Below are positions 42,892 through 51,290 of a stretch of DNA of 64,000 nt, one piece after another; the first letter of the stretch is position 1, and every line of letters starts with the position of its first letter. The position numbers and the translations under genes are program-made. Under the pieces are notes generated by a model. That model made no database searches and was not told the DNA's origin. It was given only the letters and a program-made list of their open reading frames with translations. Location: positions 1,426,001-1,490,000 of the forward strand of contig NZ_CP170736.1 of assembly GCF_046115505.1 (NCBI RefSeq), in the 5' to 3' direction. The DNA comes from Dellaglioa kimchii (GTDB lineage: Bacteria > Bacillota > Bacilli > Lactobacillales > Lactobacillaceae).

Positions 42892-42936
42892 AGATAGAGC
42901 GGCAATCAAGTTAGTTGATTACCGCTCTATCTTTTT
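42892..42936 (+). terminator. Terminator of the amidohydrolase-ABM operon
   Basis: AGATAGAGCGGCAATCAA pairs with TTGATTACCGCTCTATCT (one mismatch) and is followed by T. Confidence 0.9.
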
Positions 42937-42950
42937 AATTTTCCGTAAAC

Positions 42951-42986
42951 AAAAGAGGTACTGATAATGTTTATCAGCACCTCTTA
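42951..42986 (-). terminator. Terminator of the DUF805 gene
   Basis: On the minus strand, AAGAGGTGCTGATAA pairs with TTATCAGTACCTCTT, then TTTG. Confidence 0.8.
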
Positions 42987-43010
42987 TTAATAATCTAGTC
43001 TAAGTATAAC

Positions 43011-43376
43011 TTAACCCCAGCGATTTGATTTTCCGGGTAAAACCATTAAAATAAAGAACCAAATACTACCGACTAATGGAACGAATTGGATTAAAATCCA
43101 CCAACCAGAACGATCAGTATCATGTAAACGACGAACTGTAACAGCAAAGTTTGCAATCCAGACGATAAACATAACAATATTTCGACCTGTCATAAAAGTA
43201 AGTTCACTAAAATTATAAATCGAATCGATAGGATGACCAACAAGTGAGGTATAAAAATAAATAATAATTGCGCCTAAGATACTATTAATAACTGTAGGCC
43301 ACCAATAGTCTGATCTATTCGATGTGTCAGAAAAATTAAAAATATTTTCCCAGAAATTTCTGTATGATTCAACCAT
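43011..43376 (-). CDS. DUF805 membrane protein
   Basis: Small integral membrane protein of 121 residues with three to four hydrophobic segments. TSNRSDYWWPTVINSI near the start and RRLHDTDRSGWWILIQFVPLVG in the middle are the DUF805 hallmarks. AGGAGGA lies eight bases before the ATG. Single gene convergent with the ABM operon. Function of the family is not known. Confidence 0.88.
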   Translation of the reverse strand: MVESYRNFWENIFNFSDTSNRSDYWWPTVINSILGAIIIYFYTSLVGHPIDSIYNFSELTFMTGRNIVMFIVWIANFAVTVRRLHDTDRSGWWILIQFVPLVGSIWFFILMVLPGKSNRWG

Positions 43377-43503
43377 ATGCTTAATCCTCCTCTTAAAACT
43401 TTCAATAAGTTAACTATTTCTATTTAATTATAGTATAAATAAATAAAAATTTATATTGATATGCTTGATGCCGAAAAATAAGTATCGTACAACGATTATT
43501 TAA

Positions 43504-43532
43504 TTGACTTAAGAAAACAATCACCGTATTAT
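43504..43532 (+). promoter_or_regulatory. Promoter of the XRE/membrane protein genes
   Basis: TTGACT and TATTAT are 17 bases apart, 48 bases before the regulator ATG. A short repeat GAAGTTAGCTTCACATGAAG lies just after it and could be an autoregulatory site. Confidence 0.7.
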
Positions 43533-43579
43533 GAAGTTAGCTTCACATGAAGTTTATTTCATACTGAAAGGTGTTCATC

Positions 43580-43795
43580 ATGCAAAATAAAGTTAAAGAA
43601 TACAGAACTAAGCTTGAATTAACACAGGAACAATTAGCTGAGAAAGTTCAAGTTTCTAGTCGAACAATTATCTCACTTGAAAAAGGTAAATATAAGCCAT
43701 CCATAATGTTGGCCTATCGTTTGAGTTTATTGTTTGATTGCCAGATTGAATCGTTATTTCAATTAAAGGAAAACTTAGAGATGGAGGAGAATTAA
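43580..43795 (+). CDS. XRE-family regulator, single-domain
   Basis: Cro/C1-type DNA-binding protein of 71 residues. The helix-turn-helix is at about 15-45 (LTQEQLAEKVQVSSRTIISLEKGKYKPS). ATG 43580 was chosen after GAAAGGTG; a GTG three codons earlier overlaps the binding site. Its stop is one base before the next ATG. Such compact regulators are typically paired with a membrane protein, as here. Target unknown. Confidence 0.88.
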   Translation: MQNKVKEYRTKLELTQEQLAEKVQVSSRTIISLEKGKYKPSIMLAYRLSLLFDCQIESLFQLKENLEMEEN

Positions 43796-43796
43796 A

Positions 43797-44234
43797 ATGA
43801 AAATCTATAGTTATCGACATTTTTTTGTGGGTTTATTTTTTATGTTTGTGGGGATTGCCTCAATTTGGATAATGAACTTAGATTTTAAAGATGCTTTTGA
43901 TTGGTCAAAATTGATTAGATCATTTATTAATGTTGTCTTATCATTTGGAATTGCGGCCTATCAATTTTATGTAACTTTTTCTAAAAAAGGACTGAAAGAA
44001 GAACAGCTGGAGAATGCGGATGAACGAAATAAGTTGATTGATCAGTCTGTGAACGCAATGATTGGAAAAATTATGAATAGCATGATTTTAATTCTAGCGT
44101 TTGGTTTTATCATTTTGTGGGCGTTTCTAAAAGTAAGTACGTTATTATGGATTGGTGCACTACTTTTCTTTTTATATACGAATATAATAATCATTTCAAT
44201 AATATTAGCGATATACTACGAGAAAAAGCTTTAA
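43797..44234 (+). CDS. Four-helix membrane protein paired with the XRE regulator
   Basis: Membrane protein of 145 residues with four hydrophobic segments (about 9-27, 41-60, 92-112, 115-138) and a charged loop, LENADERNKLIDQSVNA, in the middle. The ADERN loop recurs in membrane partners of small XRE regulators. Ribosome binding site GGAGGAG lies in the end of the regulator gene. Function unknown. Confidence 0.72.
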   Translation: MKIYSYRHFFVGLFFMFVGIASIWIMNLDFKDAFDWSKLIRSFINVVLSFGIAAYQFYVTFSKKGLKEEQLENADERNKLIDQSVNAMIGKIMNSMILILAFGFIILWAFLKVSTLLWIGALLFFLYTNIIIISIILAIYYEKKL

Positions 44235-44268
44235 TAATAGAGGCGTAACAGGTTAGGAGGTTTTTGGC

Positions 44269-44973
44269 ATGAAGAAAAATGTGTTAATATCAATCGGTTT
44301 TTTGATGGTAGTCTTTTTAGGTATCTTAGGATTTAAAACATTAATTCAAGTTAAAGAGACACAACCGGTTAGTTGGGCTGAAATTAGTCAAATTCAACCA
44401 ACAGAAAATATAAAATTAACCCAAAAATATAAAATTAACGCAGGAACAAATGGCTTGCCAGTCCAAGCAAAAATAGTCGTCGGCGGTGATGCCATATTAC
44501 CGCATAAAAATTATGCAACACCCGCTGATTGGACCATTAAAAAAGGGTCAAAAGATGCATCAAACATGAAAGTTATATTTGATCTTAAAAATTCGAAAGT
44601 ACGTGGTGCTAAGGTACAACTAAATACGTCAGATGCGTATTCTGGAGGTCCAATGCCTGCCACAATTCCAATTAAAATTGGACAAATCCAAGGCAAACTA
44701 CAAGAAGAATATGGTCATTTTAAGGAAACGACAACTATTGTAATTGGAGATAACACGTGGTATCTAAGTGTTATCCTTGAACCTAAAGTTAATTCAATTC
44801 ACTATCTTTATTATCGAATTGAAGACACAAGTAGTGTTAGTGATTCGACAATTGTCGTTGATTATATGACTAAACTTAGAGCAGCTCAACAAAATCCCGC
44901 AGGACTAATGAATGATTTGGGTGATGTTGAAGCGGTCATTAAAACACTTTCTAAAACCTCTGTGGCGTCTTAA
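44269..44973 (+). CDS. Exported, membrane-anchored hypothetical protein
   Basis: Not recognised. It has 234 residues: a short Lys-rich start, one hydrophobic segment at about 4-24 with no lipobox Cys, then a soluble outer-face domain rich in beta-strand patterns. AGGAGGTT is ten bases before the ATG. It follows the XRE/membrane pair after 34 bases with no terminator seen, so it may belong to the same operon. Confidence 0.68.
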   Translation: MKKNVLISIGFLMVVFLGILGFKTLIQVKETQPVSWAEISQIQPTENIKLTQKYKINAGTNGLPVQAKIVVGGDAILPHKNYATPADWTIKKGSKDASNMKVIFDLKNSKVRGAKVQLNTSDAYSGGPMPATIPIKIGQIQGKLQEEYGHFKETTTIVIGDNTWYLSVILEPKVNSIHYLYYRIEDTSSVSDSTIVVDYMTKLRAAQQNPAGLMNDLGDVEAVIKTLSKTSVAS

Positions 44974-44977
44974 CCTA

Positions 44978-44986
44978 TGCTATAAT
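44978..44986 (+). promoter_or_regulatory. Extended -10 promoter of recQ
   Basis: TGC followed by TATAAT forms an extended -10 motif 48 bases upstream of recQ. A good -35 is not visible. Confidence 0.5.
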
Positions 44987-45034
44987 TTAAGGACGTAGAA
45001 TTATCTGAGAAAATGAGCAAAGAGAAAGGATTAT

Positions 45035-46786
45035 ATGAATCCACAATCAGTTTTAAAAGAAAAATTTGGGTACGACAATTTTCGCCAAGGTCAAAAAGAA
45101 GTTATTGATCGTATTCTAACAGGTGAAGATGTTTTAGCTATTATGCCTACAGGTGGCGGAAAATCGCTATGTTACCAAATTCCAGCACTTATATTAGATG
45201 GACTAACGTTAGTGATATCTCCTTTAATTTCTTTAATGAAGGATCAAGTTGATGCTTTAAATGAAAATGGTATTCCAGCAACATTTATCAATAGCACGCT
45301 AGATTACACGGAAGTTCGTGAACGATTTAATCAAGCTGCTCGTGGTGAAGTTAAATTACTTTATGTGTCACCAGAACGATTAGATTCTGATAGTTTCATG
45401 GCAGATTTAGCAGAGTTAAGAATTGATCTCGTTGCTATTGATGAAGCCCACTGTATCTCACAATGGGGGCACGATTTCCGTCCTAGCTATTTACGCTTAA
45501 CGGAAACGATTCAACGTTTGAATTCGAATCCGACGATTATTGCATTAACAGCGACAGCGACAACGCAAGTAGCCGCAGATATTATGCAACGATTATCAAT
45601 TATACATGAAGTTAAAACAGGCTTTTCACGTGAAAATTTAGCCTTCCAAGTCGTTAAAGATCAAAATAGTGATCGTTTCTTACTCGAGTATTTAAAGGGA
45701 CAGAAACAACAATCTGGTATTATTTATGCAAGTACGCGTAAAGAAGTCGAACGGTTAACTAAATTAATAAAAAAAGCTAAGATTAAAGTGGCAATGTATC
45801 ATGGCGGTATGCAAGAAGATGAACGTCGTCAGAATCAGGAAGATTTCTTGTACGATCGTGTTCAGGTGATGATTGCGACGAATGCATTTGGGATGGGAAT
45901 TGATAAAAGTAATGTCCGGTTTGTAATTCATGCTCAGATACCTGGTAGTTTAGAAGCTTATTATCAAGAAGCCGGGCGTGCTGGACGAGATGGCTTACCA
46001 AGTGAAGCAATTTTACTTTTTAATTTAAAAGATGTTCAGATTCAACATTTTTTCATTGACCAATCTGAAATGGATGACGTTAATAAAAAACATGAGTATT
46101 TAAAATTACAAGAAATGACGCAATACGCAAACACGCAACAGTGTTTACAGCAGACAATCGTGAATTATTTTGGAGATGAAGCACCAAAATGTGGTCGTTG
46201 TAGTAACTGTTTGGATACGCGCGATGCACAAGATATTTCGATTGATGCCCAAAAGGTTTTATCATGTGTAAAACGGATGGGTGAACATTTTGGTAAAGGG
46301 TTAGTCGCACAAGTTTTAACAGGTTCAAAAGTACAAAAGGTGATGCAGTTTAGATTTGATGAATTACCTACGTATGGATTGATGAAAGATCAATCGCAGA
46401 AGGAAGTTTCTGGATTGATTGACTATTTGGTTGCGTCAGGGTTTTTACAAGCTTCAAGCGGACAATATCCGGTTCTGCAACTTGCTGCAGAAGGTGTTGG
46501 TGTCTTAAAAGGTGAGACCAAAGTTACGCGAAAAATGGCTGTGAAAGTTAAACAAGCATTACCTGAAGATAATGAACTATTTGAAGAATTAAGACAATTA
46601 CGTCGAGAATTAGCAGAGGAACAAGGTGTACCACCATTTGTTATCTTCTCTGATAAAACGCTATATTCAATGTGTGAAGTTATGCCGGAAACGTTAACTG
46701 ATATGTTGGATGTTAAGGGTGTTGGTGAAAGCAAATTGGAAAAATATGGTGAGTTGTTCTTAGACATATTAAATGCAGAAAATTAA
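45035..46786 (+). CDS. recQ: ATP-dependent DNA helicase RecQ
   Basis: 3'-5' DNA helicase of 583 residues for fork repair and recombination. Walker A is TGGGKS at 39-44 and the DEAH box at 136-139, followed by the RecQ aromatic loop CISQWGHDFRPSY. The zinc cysteines CGRCSNC lie near residue 390. An HRDC domain closes the chain (about 510-580, PPFVIFSDKTLYSM then KGVGESKLEKYG). AAAGGA precedes the ATG. An ASCH-domain gene follows after 20 bases. Certain as to family. Confidence 0.95.
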   Translation: MNPQSVLKEKFGYDNFRQGQKEVIDRILTGEDVLAIMPTGGGKSLCYQIPALILDGLTLVISPLISLMKDQVDALNENGIPATFINSTLDYTEVRERFNQAARGEVKLLYVSPERLDSDSFMADLAELRIDLVAIDEAHCISQWGHDFRPSYLRLTETIQRLNSNPTIIALTATATTQVAADIMQRLSIIHEVKTGFSRENLAFQVVKDQNSDRFLLEYLKGQKQQSGIIYASTRKEVERLTKLIKKAKIKVAMYHGGMQEDERRQNQEDFLYDRVQVMIATNAFGMGIDKSNVRFVIHAQIPGSLEAYYQEAGRAGRDGLPSEAILLFNLKDVQIQHFFIDQSEMDDVNKKHEYLKLQEMTQYANTQQCLQQTIVNYFGDEAPKCGRCSNCLDTRDAQDISIDAQKVLSCVKRMGEHFGKGLVAQVLTGSKVQKVMQFRFDELPTYGLMKDQSQKEVSGLIDYLVASGFLQASSGQYPVLQLAAEGVGVLKGETKVTRKMAVKVKQALPEDNELFEELRQLRRELAEEQGVPPFVIFSDKTLYSMCEVMPETLTDMLDVKGVGESKLEKYGELFLDILNAEN

Positions 46787-46806
46787 ATTCTTGAAGGAGA
46801 GTTCAT

Positions 46807-47268
46807 ATGACAATTTATGAGTATTGGCAAGCATTTAAAAAGGTAAATAAAATTGAACATGATAATTATGATGCATGGTCATTTGGCGTCACTAAGAAAG
46901 AAACGTTAGAATTAGGTCAATTAGTTTTAGATGGTCTTAAAACAGGGACATCGTCAGCCTATAATTTATATTTTGATGAAGAACCTTTACCAAAAGTTGG
47001 CGATTACAATGTCATTGTTGATTATAAAGATAATCCAATGGCGATTACGAAAACAACAAAAGTTTATGTGACACCATTTAACGAAGTTACAGAAGAGCAT
47101 GCTTTTCTTGAAGGCGAAGGCGATAGAAATTTAGCTTATTGGCGTAGTGTTCATCAATCTTTTTTTGAAGAAGAATTAGAAAGTGTTAATAAGACATTTG
47201 ATGAGACGATGCCAGTAGTTTGTGAGGAATTTGAATTAGTCTTTCCAATTGAAACAACAGAGGTTTAG
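46807..47268 (+). CDS. ASCH domain protein
   Basis: Cytoplasmic protein of 153 residues with a PUA-like ASCH domain. ELGQLVLDGLKTGTSSAYNLY, GDYNVIVDY and the final VVCEEFELVFP are family signatures. Such proteins are thought to bind RNA, and some act as N-acylcytidine amidohydrolases. GAAGGAGAG precedes the ATG. Lies between recQ and a VOC gene in one direction with short gaps. Confidence 0.87.
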   Translation: MTIYEYWQAFKKVNKIEHDNYDAWSFGVTKKETLELGQLVLDGLKTGTSSAYNLYFDEEPLPKVGDYNVIVDYKDNPMAITKTTKVYVTPFNEVTEEHAFLEGEGDRNLAYWRSVHQSFFEEELESVNKTFDETMPVVCEEFELVFPIETTEV

Positions 47269-47272
47269 GCTA

Positions 47273-47653
47273 ATGAAAATTGAACATGTTGGTTTATGGG
47301 TAGGGAATCTTGAAACAATGCGTGATTTTTATGTGACTAATTTTAAGGCAACTTTTGGTGCGCGTTATGACAATGTGACTAAAGGATTTTCGTCATATTT
47401 CTTAAGCTTTCCAGATGGTCAAACAAGATTGGAAATTATGACGAGAACGGATATTACAGATTGCTATCCTGATGGATTTGGTTATGCACATTTAGCCTTT
47501 TCTGTTGAGAATCATGCGACCGTTGATCAAATGGTGATTGATTTTAAAAAATCTGGTATAGAGGTTGTTAGTGGCCCTCGGACAACAGGGGATGGCTATT
47601 ATGAAGCAGTCATTTTGGACCCTGAAGGAAACCAAATTGAACTTGTAGGTTAA
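47273..47653 (+). CDS. VOC-family (glyoxalase-like) protein
   Basis: Metal-dependent vicinal oxygen chelate fold, 126 residues. HVGLWVGNLETMRDFYV at the start and the final DPEGNQIELV are typical; candidate ligands are His5, His75 and Glu122. ATG 47273 is preceded by CAGAGGT, just after the ASCH stop. Substrate unknown; could be a lactoylglutathione lyase-like or a resistance-type protein. Confidence 0.85.
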   Translation: MKIEHVGLWVGNLETMRDFYVTNFKATFGARYDNVTKGFSSYFLSFPDGQTRLEIMTRTDITDCYPDGFGYAHLAFSVENHATVDQMVIDFKKSGIEVVSGPRTTGDGYYEAVILDPEGNQIELVG

Positions 47654-47672
47654 AAAATAAGATTGAATCACG

Positions 47673-47706
47673 AGAAGGGCATCCCAGAAATAGGATGTCC
47701 TTTTTG
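47673..47706 (+). terminator. Terminator after the recQ-ASCH-VOC genes
   Basis: AAGGGCATCC pairs with GGATGTCCTT and is followed by T. Confidence 0.87.
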
Positions 47707-47721
47707 AGTTTGAAATTAAAT

Positions 47722-47751
47722 TTGGTGCATACTGTATGAGTCGGCTATAAT
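47722..47751 (+). promoter_or_regulatory. Promoter of the Gfo/Idh/MocA gene
   Basis: TTGGTG and TATAAT are 18 bases apart, about 38 bases before the ATG. Confidence 0.6.
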
Positions 47752-47788
47752 TAATGAAAACGGTTAAATGGAAATGGAGATAAGAACA

Positions 47789-48733
47789 ATGAATTTTGGA
47801 ATTATTGGCTACGGTAATATTGCAAAGCGATTTTATGAAAGTATTCGACATACAAAAAATGGACAAGTTACAGCAATTGGGTCAAAGTCATTATTTAATG
47901 ACCATGTGTTTAAAGCGGAAAATCCAAATTTAACCATTTATGATTCATATCAAGCTCTTTTAGGTGATGATTCGATTGATGGCGTTTATATTGCATTACC
48001 ACATCTGTTACATAAAGAATGGTCACTTAAGGTGTTGAAGTTAAATATCCCGGTATTTTGTGAAAAACCGGCTGTACTAACAACGACAGATATGAAAGAA
48101 ATTGAGTTAGCTTCAAGAGAAAATAAAACCTTATTTGTTGAAGCATTTAAAACAAAATTTAACAGCGGTATGGATCATTTAAAACAAGATTTAGCTTTAA
48201 TTGGACCCATCCAAACTATGTCAGCTAACTTTTGTTCTAATGCTATTCCATCTCAAAAAGCGACGTCATATTTACTTCAAAAAGGGCAGGGTGGTGCTTT
48301 GAACGATATCGGTACTTATCCAATTGGTTTTGTGTTAGACATTTTGGGTTCAGATATTTCGCGTATTGAATCAAAATTAGACATGCATAATGGGATTGAT
48401 GAAAAATTCTCGGCAACGATACATTTTGAAACAGGGGCTCAGGCGTTCATTGAAGGCGCAATAAATGAAGCTAAACCGCGAGTTGCGATTATTGTTGGGC
48501 AACAAGGTCGTATCGTTATTCCAATGTATAATCGAATTGAAAAATATACGATTGAATTAAATGGTGGACAAAAAATTGAGCGGGACTATAACATTGTTGG
48601 AGATGATATGACGCTTGAAATTCAAGCTTTTATTAATCTAGTTGAAACTGGTGCAAAGACTTGTGAGCGACATAGCCTACAGGATACGTTTAATATTATT
48701 CAGGTTATTGAAAAAATAAGGCAAGGTGAGTAA
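47789..48733 (+). CDS. Gfo/Idh/MocA-family oxidoreductase
   Basis: NAD(P)-dependent dehydrogenase of 314 residues. The Rossmann motif GIIGYGNIAKRFYES is at the start, and the EKPAVLTT motif with the conserved Lys lies near residue 98. The C-terminal alpha/beta domain begins near 125. ATG 47789 follows TGGAGAT. Precedes the GH1 unit, but that has its own promoter. Substrate, probably a sugar or polyol, unknown. Confidence 0.87.
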   Translation: MNFGIIGYGNIAKRFYESIRHTKNGQVTAIGSKSLFNDHVFKAENPNLTIYDSYQALLGDDSIDGVYIALPHLLHKEWSLKVLKLNIPVFCEKPAVLTTTDMKEIELASRENKTLFVEAFKTKFNSGMDHLKQDLALIGPIQTMSANFCSNAIPSQKATSYLLQKGQGGALNDIGTYPIGFVLDILGSDISRIESKLDMHNGIDEKFSATIHFETGAQAFIEGAINEAKPRVAIIVGQQGRIVIPMYNRIEKYTIELNGGQKIERDYNIVGDDMTLEIQAFINLVETGAKTCERHSLQDTFNIIQVIEKIRQGE

Positions 48734-48748
48734 GCCTTTAAGTTAACT

Positions 48749-48777
48749 TTGACAGCGCTTACTATATTTGATATACT
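48749..48777 (+). promoter_or_regulatory. Promoter of the GH1-nanE operon with overlapping cre
   Basis: TTGACA and TATACT are 17 bases apart. TGACAGCGCTTACT at 48750-48763 fits the CcpA cre consensus with one mismatch and covers the -35 box, so glucose repression is expected. Confidence 0.8.
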
Positions 48778-48792
48778 TAATTTGTCAAATAA

Positions 48793-48822
48793 GGGCTGTA
48801 ACTGATTCGATCAGGCATTACC
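48793..48822 (+). promoter_or_regulatory. RAT antiterminator site (LicT/BglG type)
   Basis: GGGCTGTAACTGATTCGATC then AGGCATTACC matches the ribonucleic antiterminator of BglG/LicT regulators, including the paired CTG...CAG and the GGCA bulge. Its last bases overlap the left arm of the terminator, so binding of the antiterminator protein would exclude the terminator. Confidence 0.88.
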
Positions 48823-48864
48823 TATTGATAACTATTTGTTTAGTTATCAATAGGTAATTTTTTT
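48817..48864 (+). terminator. Conditional terminator of the GH1-nanE operon
   Basis: A perfect 18-bp stem ATTACCTATTGATAACTA and its complement surround a 6-base loop, then a T tract. It sits between promoter and gene and overlaps the RAT. Confidence 0.92.
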
Positions 48865-48945
48865 GAAAAAAACAGGTAAAACCTCTATTTGAAATAGTTC
48901 ACAGATACATAAGTTAAACAAAAAACTTTGAAGGAGTGTATTAAT

Positions 48946-50406
48946 ATGTATAAAATAGATTATCCAAAAGGGTTTAAAAAAGGTTTCTTATGGGGTGGCG
49001 CAACAGCTGCAAACCAAGTTGAAGGTGGCTGGGATGTAGATGGAAAAGGGATGACTACTGCTGAAGTTATCCGTAAATCTGAAAATAGAACAGAAATGAA
49101 TCTTGGTTCTGTCACAATGAAAGCTATTGAAGAAGCTATGGGTGATAAAACCACTGACCATTATCCAAAACGTCGTGGGATTGACTTCTATCATAATTAT
49201 AAAGAAGATATTAAATTATTTGCAGAAATGGGTTTTAAAACGTACCGAATGTCTATGGCATGGGCACGAATTTTTCCAAATGGCAATGAAACAGAACCCA
49301 ATGAAGCTGGGTTAGCATTTTATGACCGCGTTTTTGATGAGTTAGCTAAGTATGGTATTGAACCTGTTGTTACATTATCGCATTATGAAATGCCGCTTGA
49401 TTTGACGGTTAAACAAAATGGGTGGGCAAGCCGCGATACAATTGCTAGTTTTACACATTACACGGATGTTGTACTTAACCGTTTTAAAGATAAGGTTAAA
49501 TATTGGTTAACGTTTAACGAAATTAATGTTAGCTCATTTGGTTTCATGGAAACGGGTGCTGTTGATAGTGAATTAACACAGAGAGAACAATTACAAATTC
49601 GTTATCAAGCTGTTCATCACCAATTTATCGCAAGTGCTTTAGTAGTTGAACAAGCACGGAAAATTAATCCTGATTTTGTGGTAGGTTGTATGCTTGCTAG
49701 AATGCAAACTTATCCATCAACGCCTAATCCAGCAGATGTTCGTGCTGCGCAAGAAAATGATAATTTAAACTTGTTCTTCACGGATGTTCAAGTCCGCGGT
49801 GAATATCCTGAATATATGAACCGCTATTTCAAAGAAAACGATGTTCATATTGTGATGGAGCCAGGGGATGAAGCTATTCTTAAAATGGGTAAAGTTGCGT
49901 TTCTTAGTTTTAGTTATTATATGTCAACGGTCACTTCGGCTGGTAAAACGGGTGATACATCGTTAGGCAATATGATTAATGGTGAAAAAAATCCTTACTT
50001 AGAAACAAGTGACTGGGGTTGGCAAATTGATCCCATTGGATTAAGAATTACACTGAATGCAATGTGGGATCGTTATCGTGTACCGCTATTTATTGTTGAA
50101 AATGGAATTGGTGCCCTTGATAAGTTAGGCGATGATGGCAAAGTTCATGATGACTATCGAATTAAGTATCTTGAAGAACATATCATTCAAATGAAAGAAG
50201 CTGTTATGGATGGTGTTGATTTGATGGGGTACACAATGTGGGGCTGCATCGATTTAATTAGCGCATCAACTTCAGAAATGAGTAAACGCTATGGGTTCAT
50301 TTATGTTGATCAAGATGACGATGGAAATGGCTCATTGAAACGTTACAAGAAAGATAGTTTTGATTGGTATAAACAAGTTATTAAAACAAATGCTAGTGAC
50401 ATTTAA
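48946..50406 (+). CDS. GH1 6-phospho-beta-glycosidase
   Basis: Cytoplasmic family-1 glycosidase of 486 residues. The acid/base is Glu192 (TFNEIN) and the nucleophile is Glu385 (FIVENGIG). Length and the final KRYGFIYVDQDD segment match 6-phospho-beta-glucosidases, which cleave PTS-imported disaccharide phosphates. ATG 48946 follows GAAGGAGTG. Under RAT/terminator control, so a BglG-type protein and probably a PTS permease must be encoded elsewhere. nanE follows after 11 bases. Exact sugar unknown. Confidence 0.92.
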   Translation: MYKIDYPKGFKKGFLWGGATAANQVEGGWDVDGKGMTTAEVIRKSENRTEMNLGSVTMKAIEEAMGDKTTDHYPKRRGIDFYHNYKEDIKLFAEMGFKTYRMSMAWARIFPNGNETEPNEAGLAFYDRVFDELAKYGIEPVVTLSHYEMPLDLTVKQNGWASRDTIASFTHYTDVVLNRFKDKVKYWLTFNEINVSSFGFMETGAVDSELTQREQLQIRYQAVHHQFIASALVVEQARKINPDFVVGCMLARMQTYPSTPNPADVRAAQENDNLNLFFTDVQVRGEYPEYMNRYFKENDVHIVMEPGDEAILKMGKVAFLSFSYYMSTVTSAGKTGDTSLGNMINGEKNPYLETSDWGWQIDPIGLRITLNAMWDRYRVPLFIVENGIGALDKLGDDGKVHDDYRIKYLEEHIIQMKEAVMDGVDLMGYTMWGCIDLISASTSEMSKRYGFIYVDQDDDGNGSLKRYKKDSFDWYKQVIKTNASDI

Positions 50407-50417
50407 AGGGAGATAAT

Positions 50418-51089
50418 ATGATGAATTTAAATGAAATAAAGAATGGGTTAGTTGTTTCTTGTCAGGCACTAGAAGGTGAACCATTATTTAGTTCATTTAT
50501 CATGGGGAGAATGGCCCTTGCAGCTGAAATGGGTGGCGCTGTCGGGATACGAGCAAATTCAGTTTCTGATATTGTAGAAATTAAAAAGCAAGTAAAATTA
50601 CCATTGATTGGCATAATCAAACGAGATTATGCAGATTCAGAAGTCTATATTACAGCAACGATGAAAGAAGTAGACGAATTGCTGTAAACGGACGCTGAGA
50701 TTATTGCCTTAGATGCAACTGTTAGACAACGACCTCATAATGAAAAAGTGACTGATTTAGTCAATAAAATTCATGAAGGAAATAGATTAGCCATGGCTGA
50801 TATTTCTAATTATGAAGAAGGGGTTACGGCTGAAAAAAATGGATTTGATATGGTTTCTACAACGATGTCAGGATATACAGAATATACGGACGAAAGGGAT
50901 AGCCCAGATTTTGATTTACTAGAAAAGTTAATTAAAAATCTTAAAATCCCTGTCATCATGGAGGGCCATACAACGACTCCAGAAGAAGTTAAGAGAGCAT
51001 TTGATATTGGCGCATTTTCGGCAGTTGTCGGTGGCGTTATTACAAGACCTAAACAAATAACACAACTATTTGTTGATAAAATAAGTTAA
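50418..51089 (+). pseudogene. nanE: N-acetylmannosamine-6-phosphate 2-epimerase, interrupted by an in-frame stop
   Basis: One continuous frame of 223 sense-or-stop codons encodes NanE, which converts ManNAc-6-P to GlcNAc-6-P. It begins MMNLNEIKNGLVVSCQALEG; EIIALDATVRQRP and the late VIMEGHTTTPEE and GAFSAVVGG blocks are typical. Codon 90 (50685-50687) is TAA where relatives have Lys or a similar residue; reading resumes in the same frame with no indel. A single A-to-T change would explain it. The second half has no good ribosome binding site. Probably inactive, unless the stop is read through. Its place after GH1 suggests the pathway handles an amino-sugar disaccharide. Confidence 0.85.
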
Positions 51090-51091
51090 AT

Positions 51092-51150
51092 AAATCTTCT
51101 AATGATTGATGAACAGCTAATACGCTGTGAATTATTGTTAGAAGATTTTT
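51092..51150 (+). terminator. Terminator after nanE
   Basis: A long imperfect hairpin, AATCTTCTAA... with inner ACAGC-taatac-GCTGT, closes with TTAGAAGATT and a T run. Confidence 0.85.
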
Positions 51151-51255
51151 CTGTAATAATAGGTTTAAAATTTACTCTAATTAAAATTAGAATAATTTAA
51201 ATATTGTTGTTAAAACAGCTTTATTTTACTGTGTTTATAGAAAATAAAAATCTAT

Positions 51256-51284
51256 TTAACAAATCATGACATAAGTGGTATTCT
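51256..51284 (+). promoter_or_regulatory. Promoter of acetyltransferase gene, start at or near the ATG
   Basis: TTAACA and TATTCT are 17 bases apart. The expected start of transcription, about seven bases after the -10, falls on the A of ATG 51291, which would give a leaderless mRNA. Confidence 0.55.
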
Positions 51285-51290
51285 TATAAC

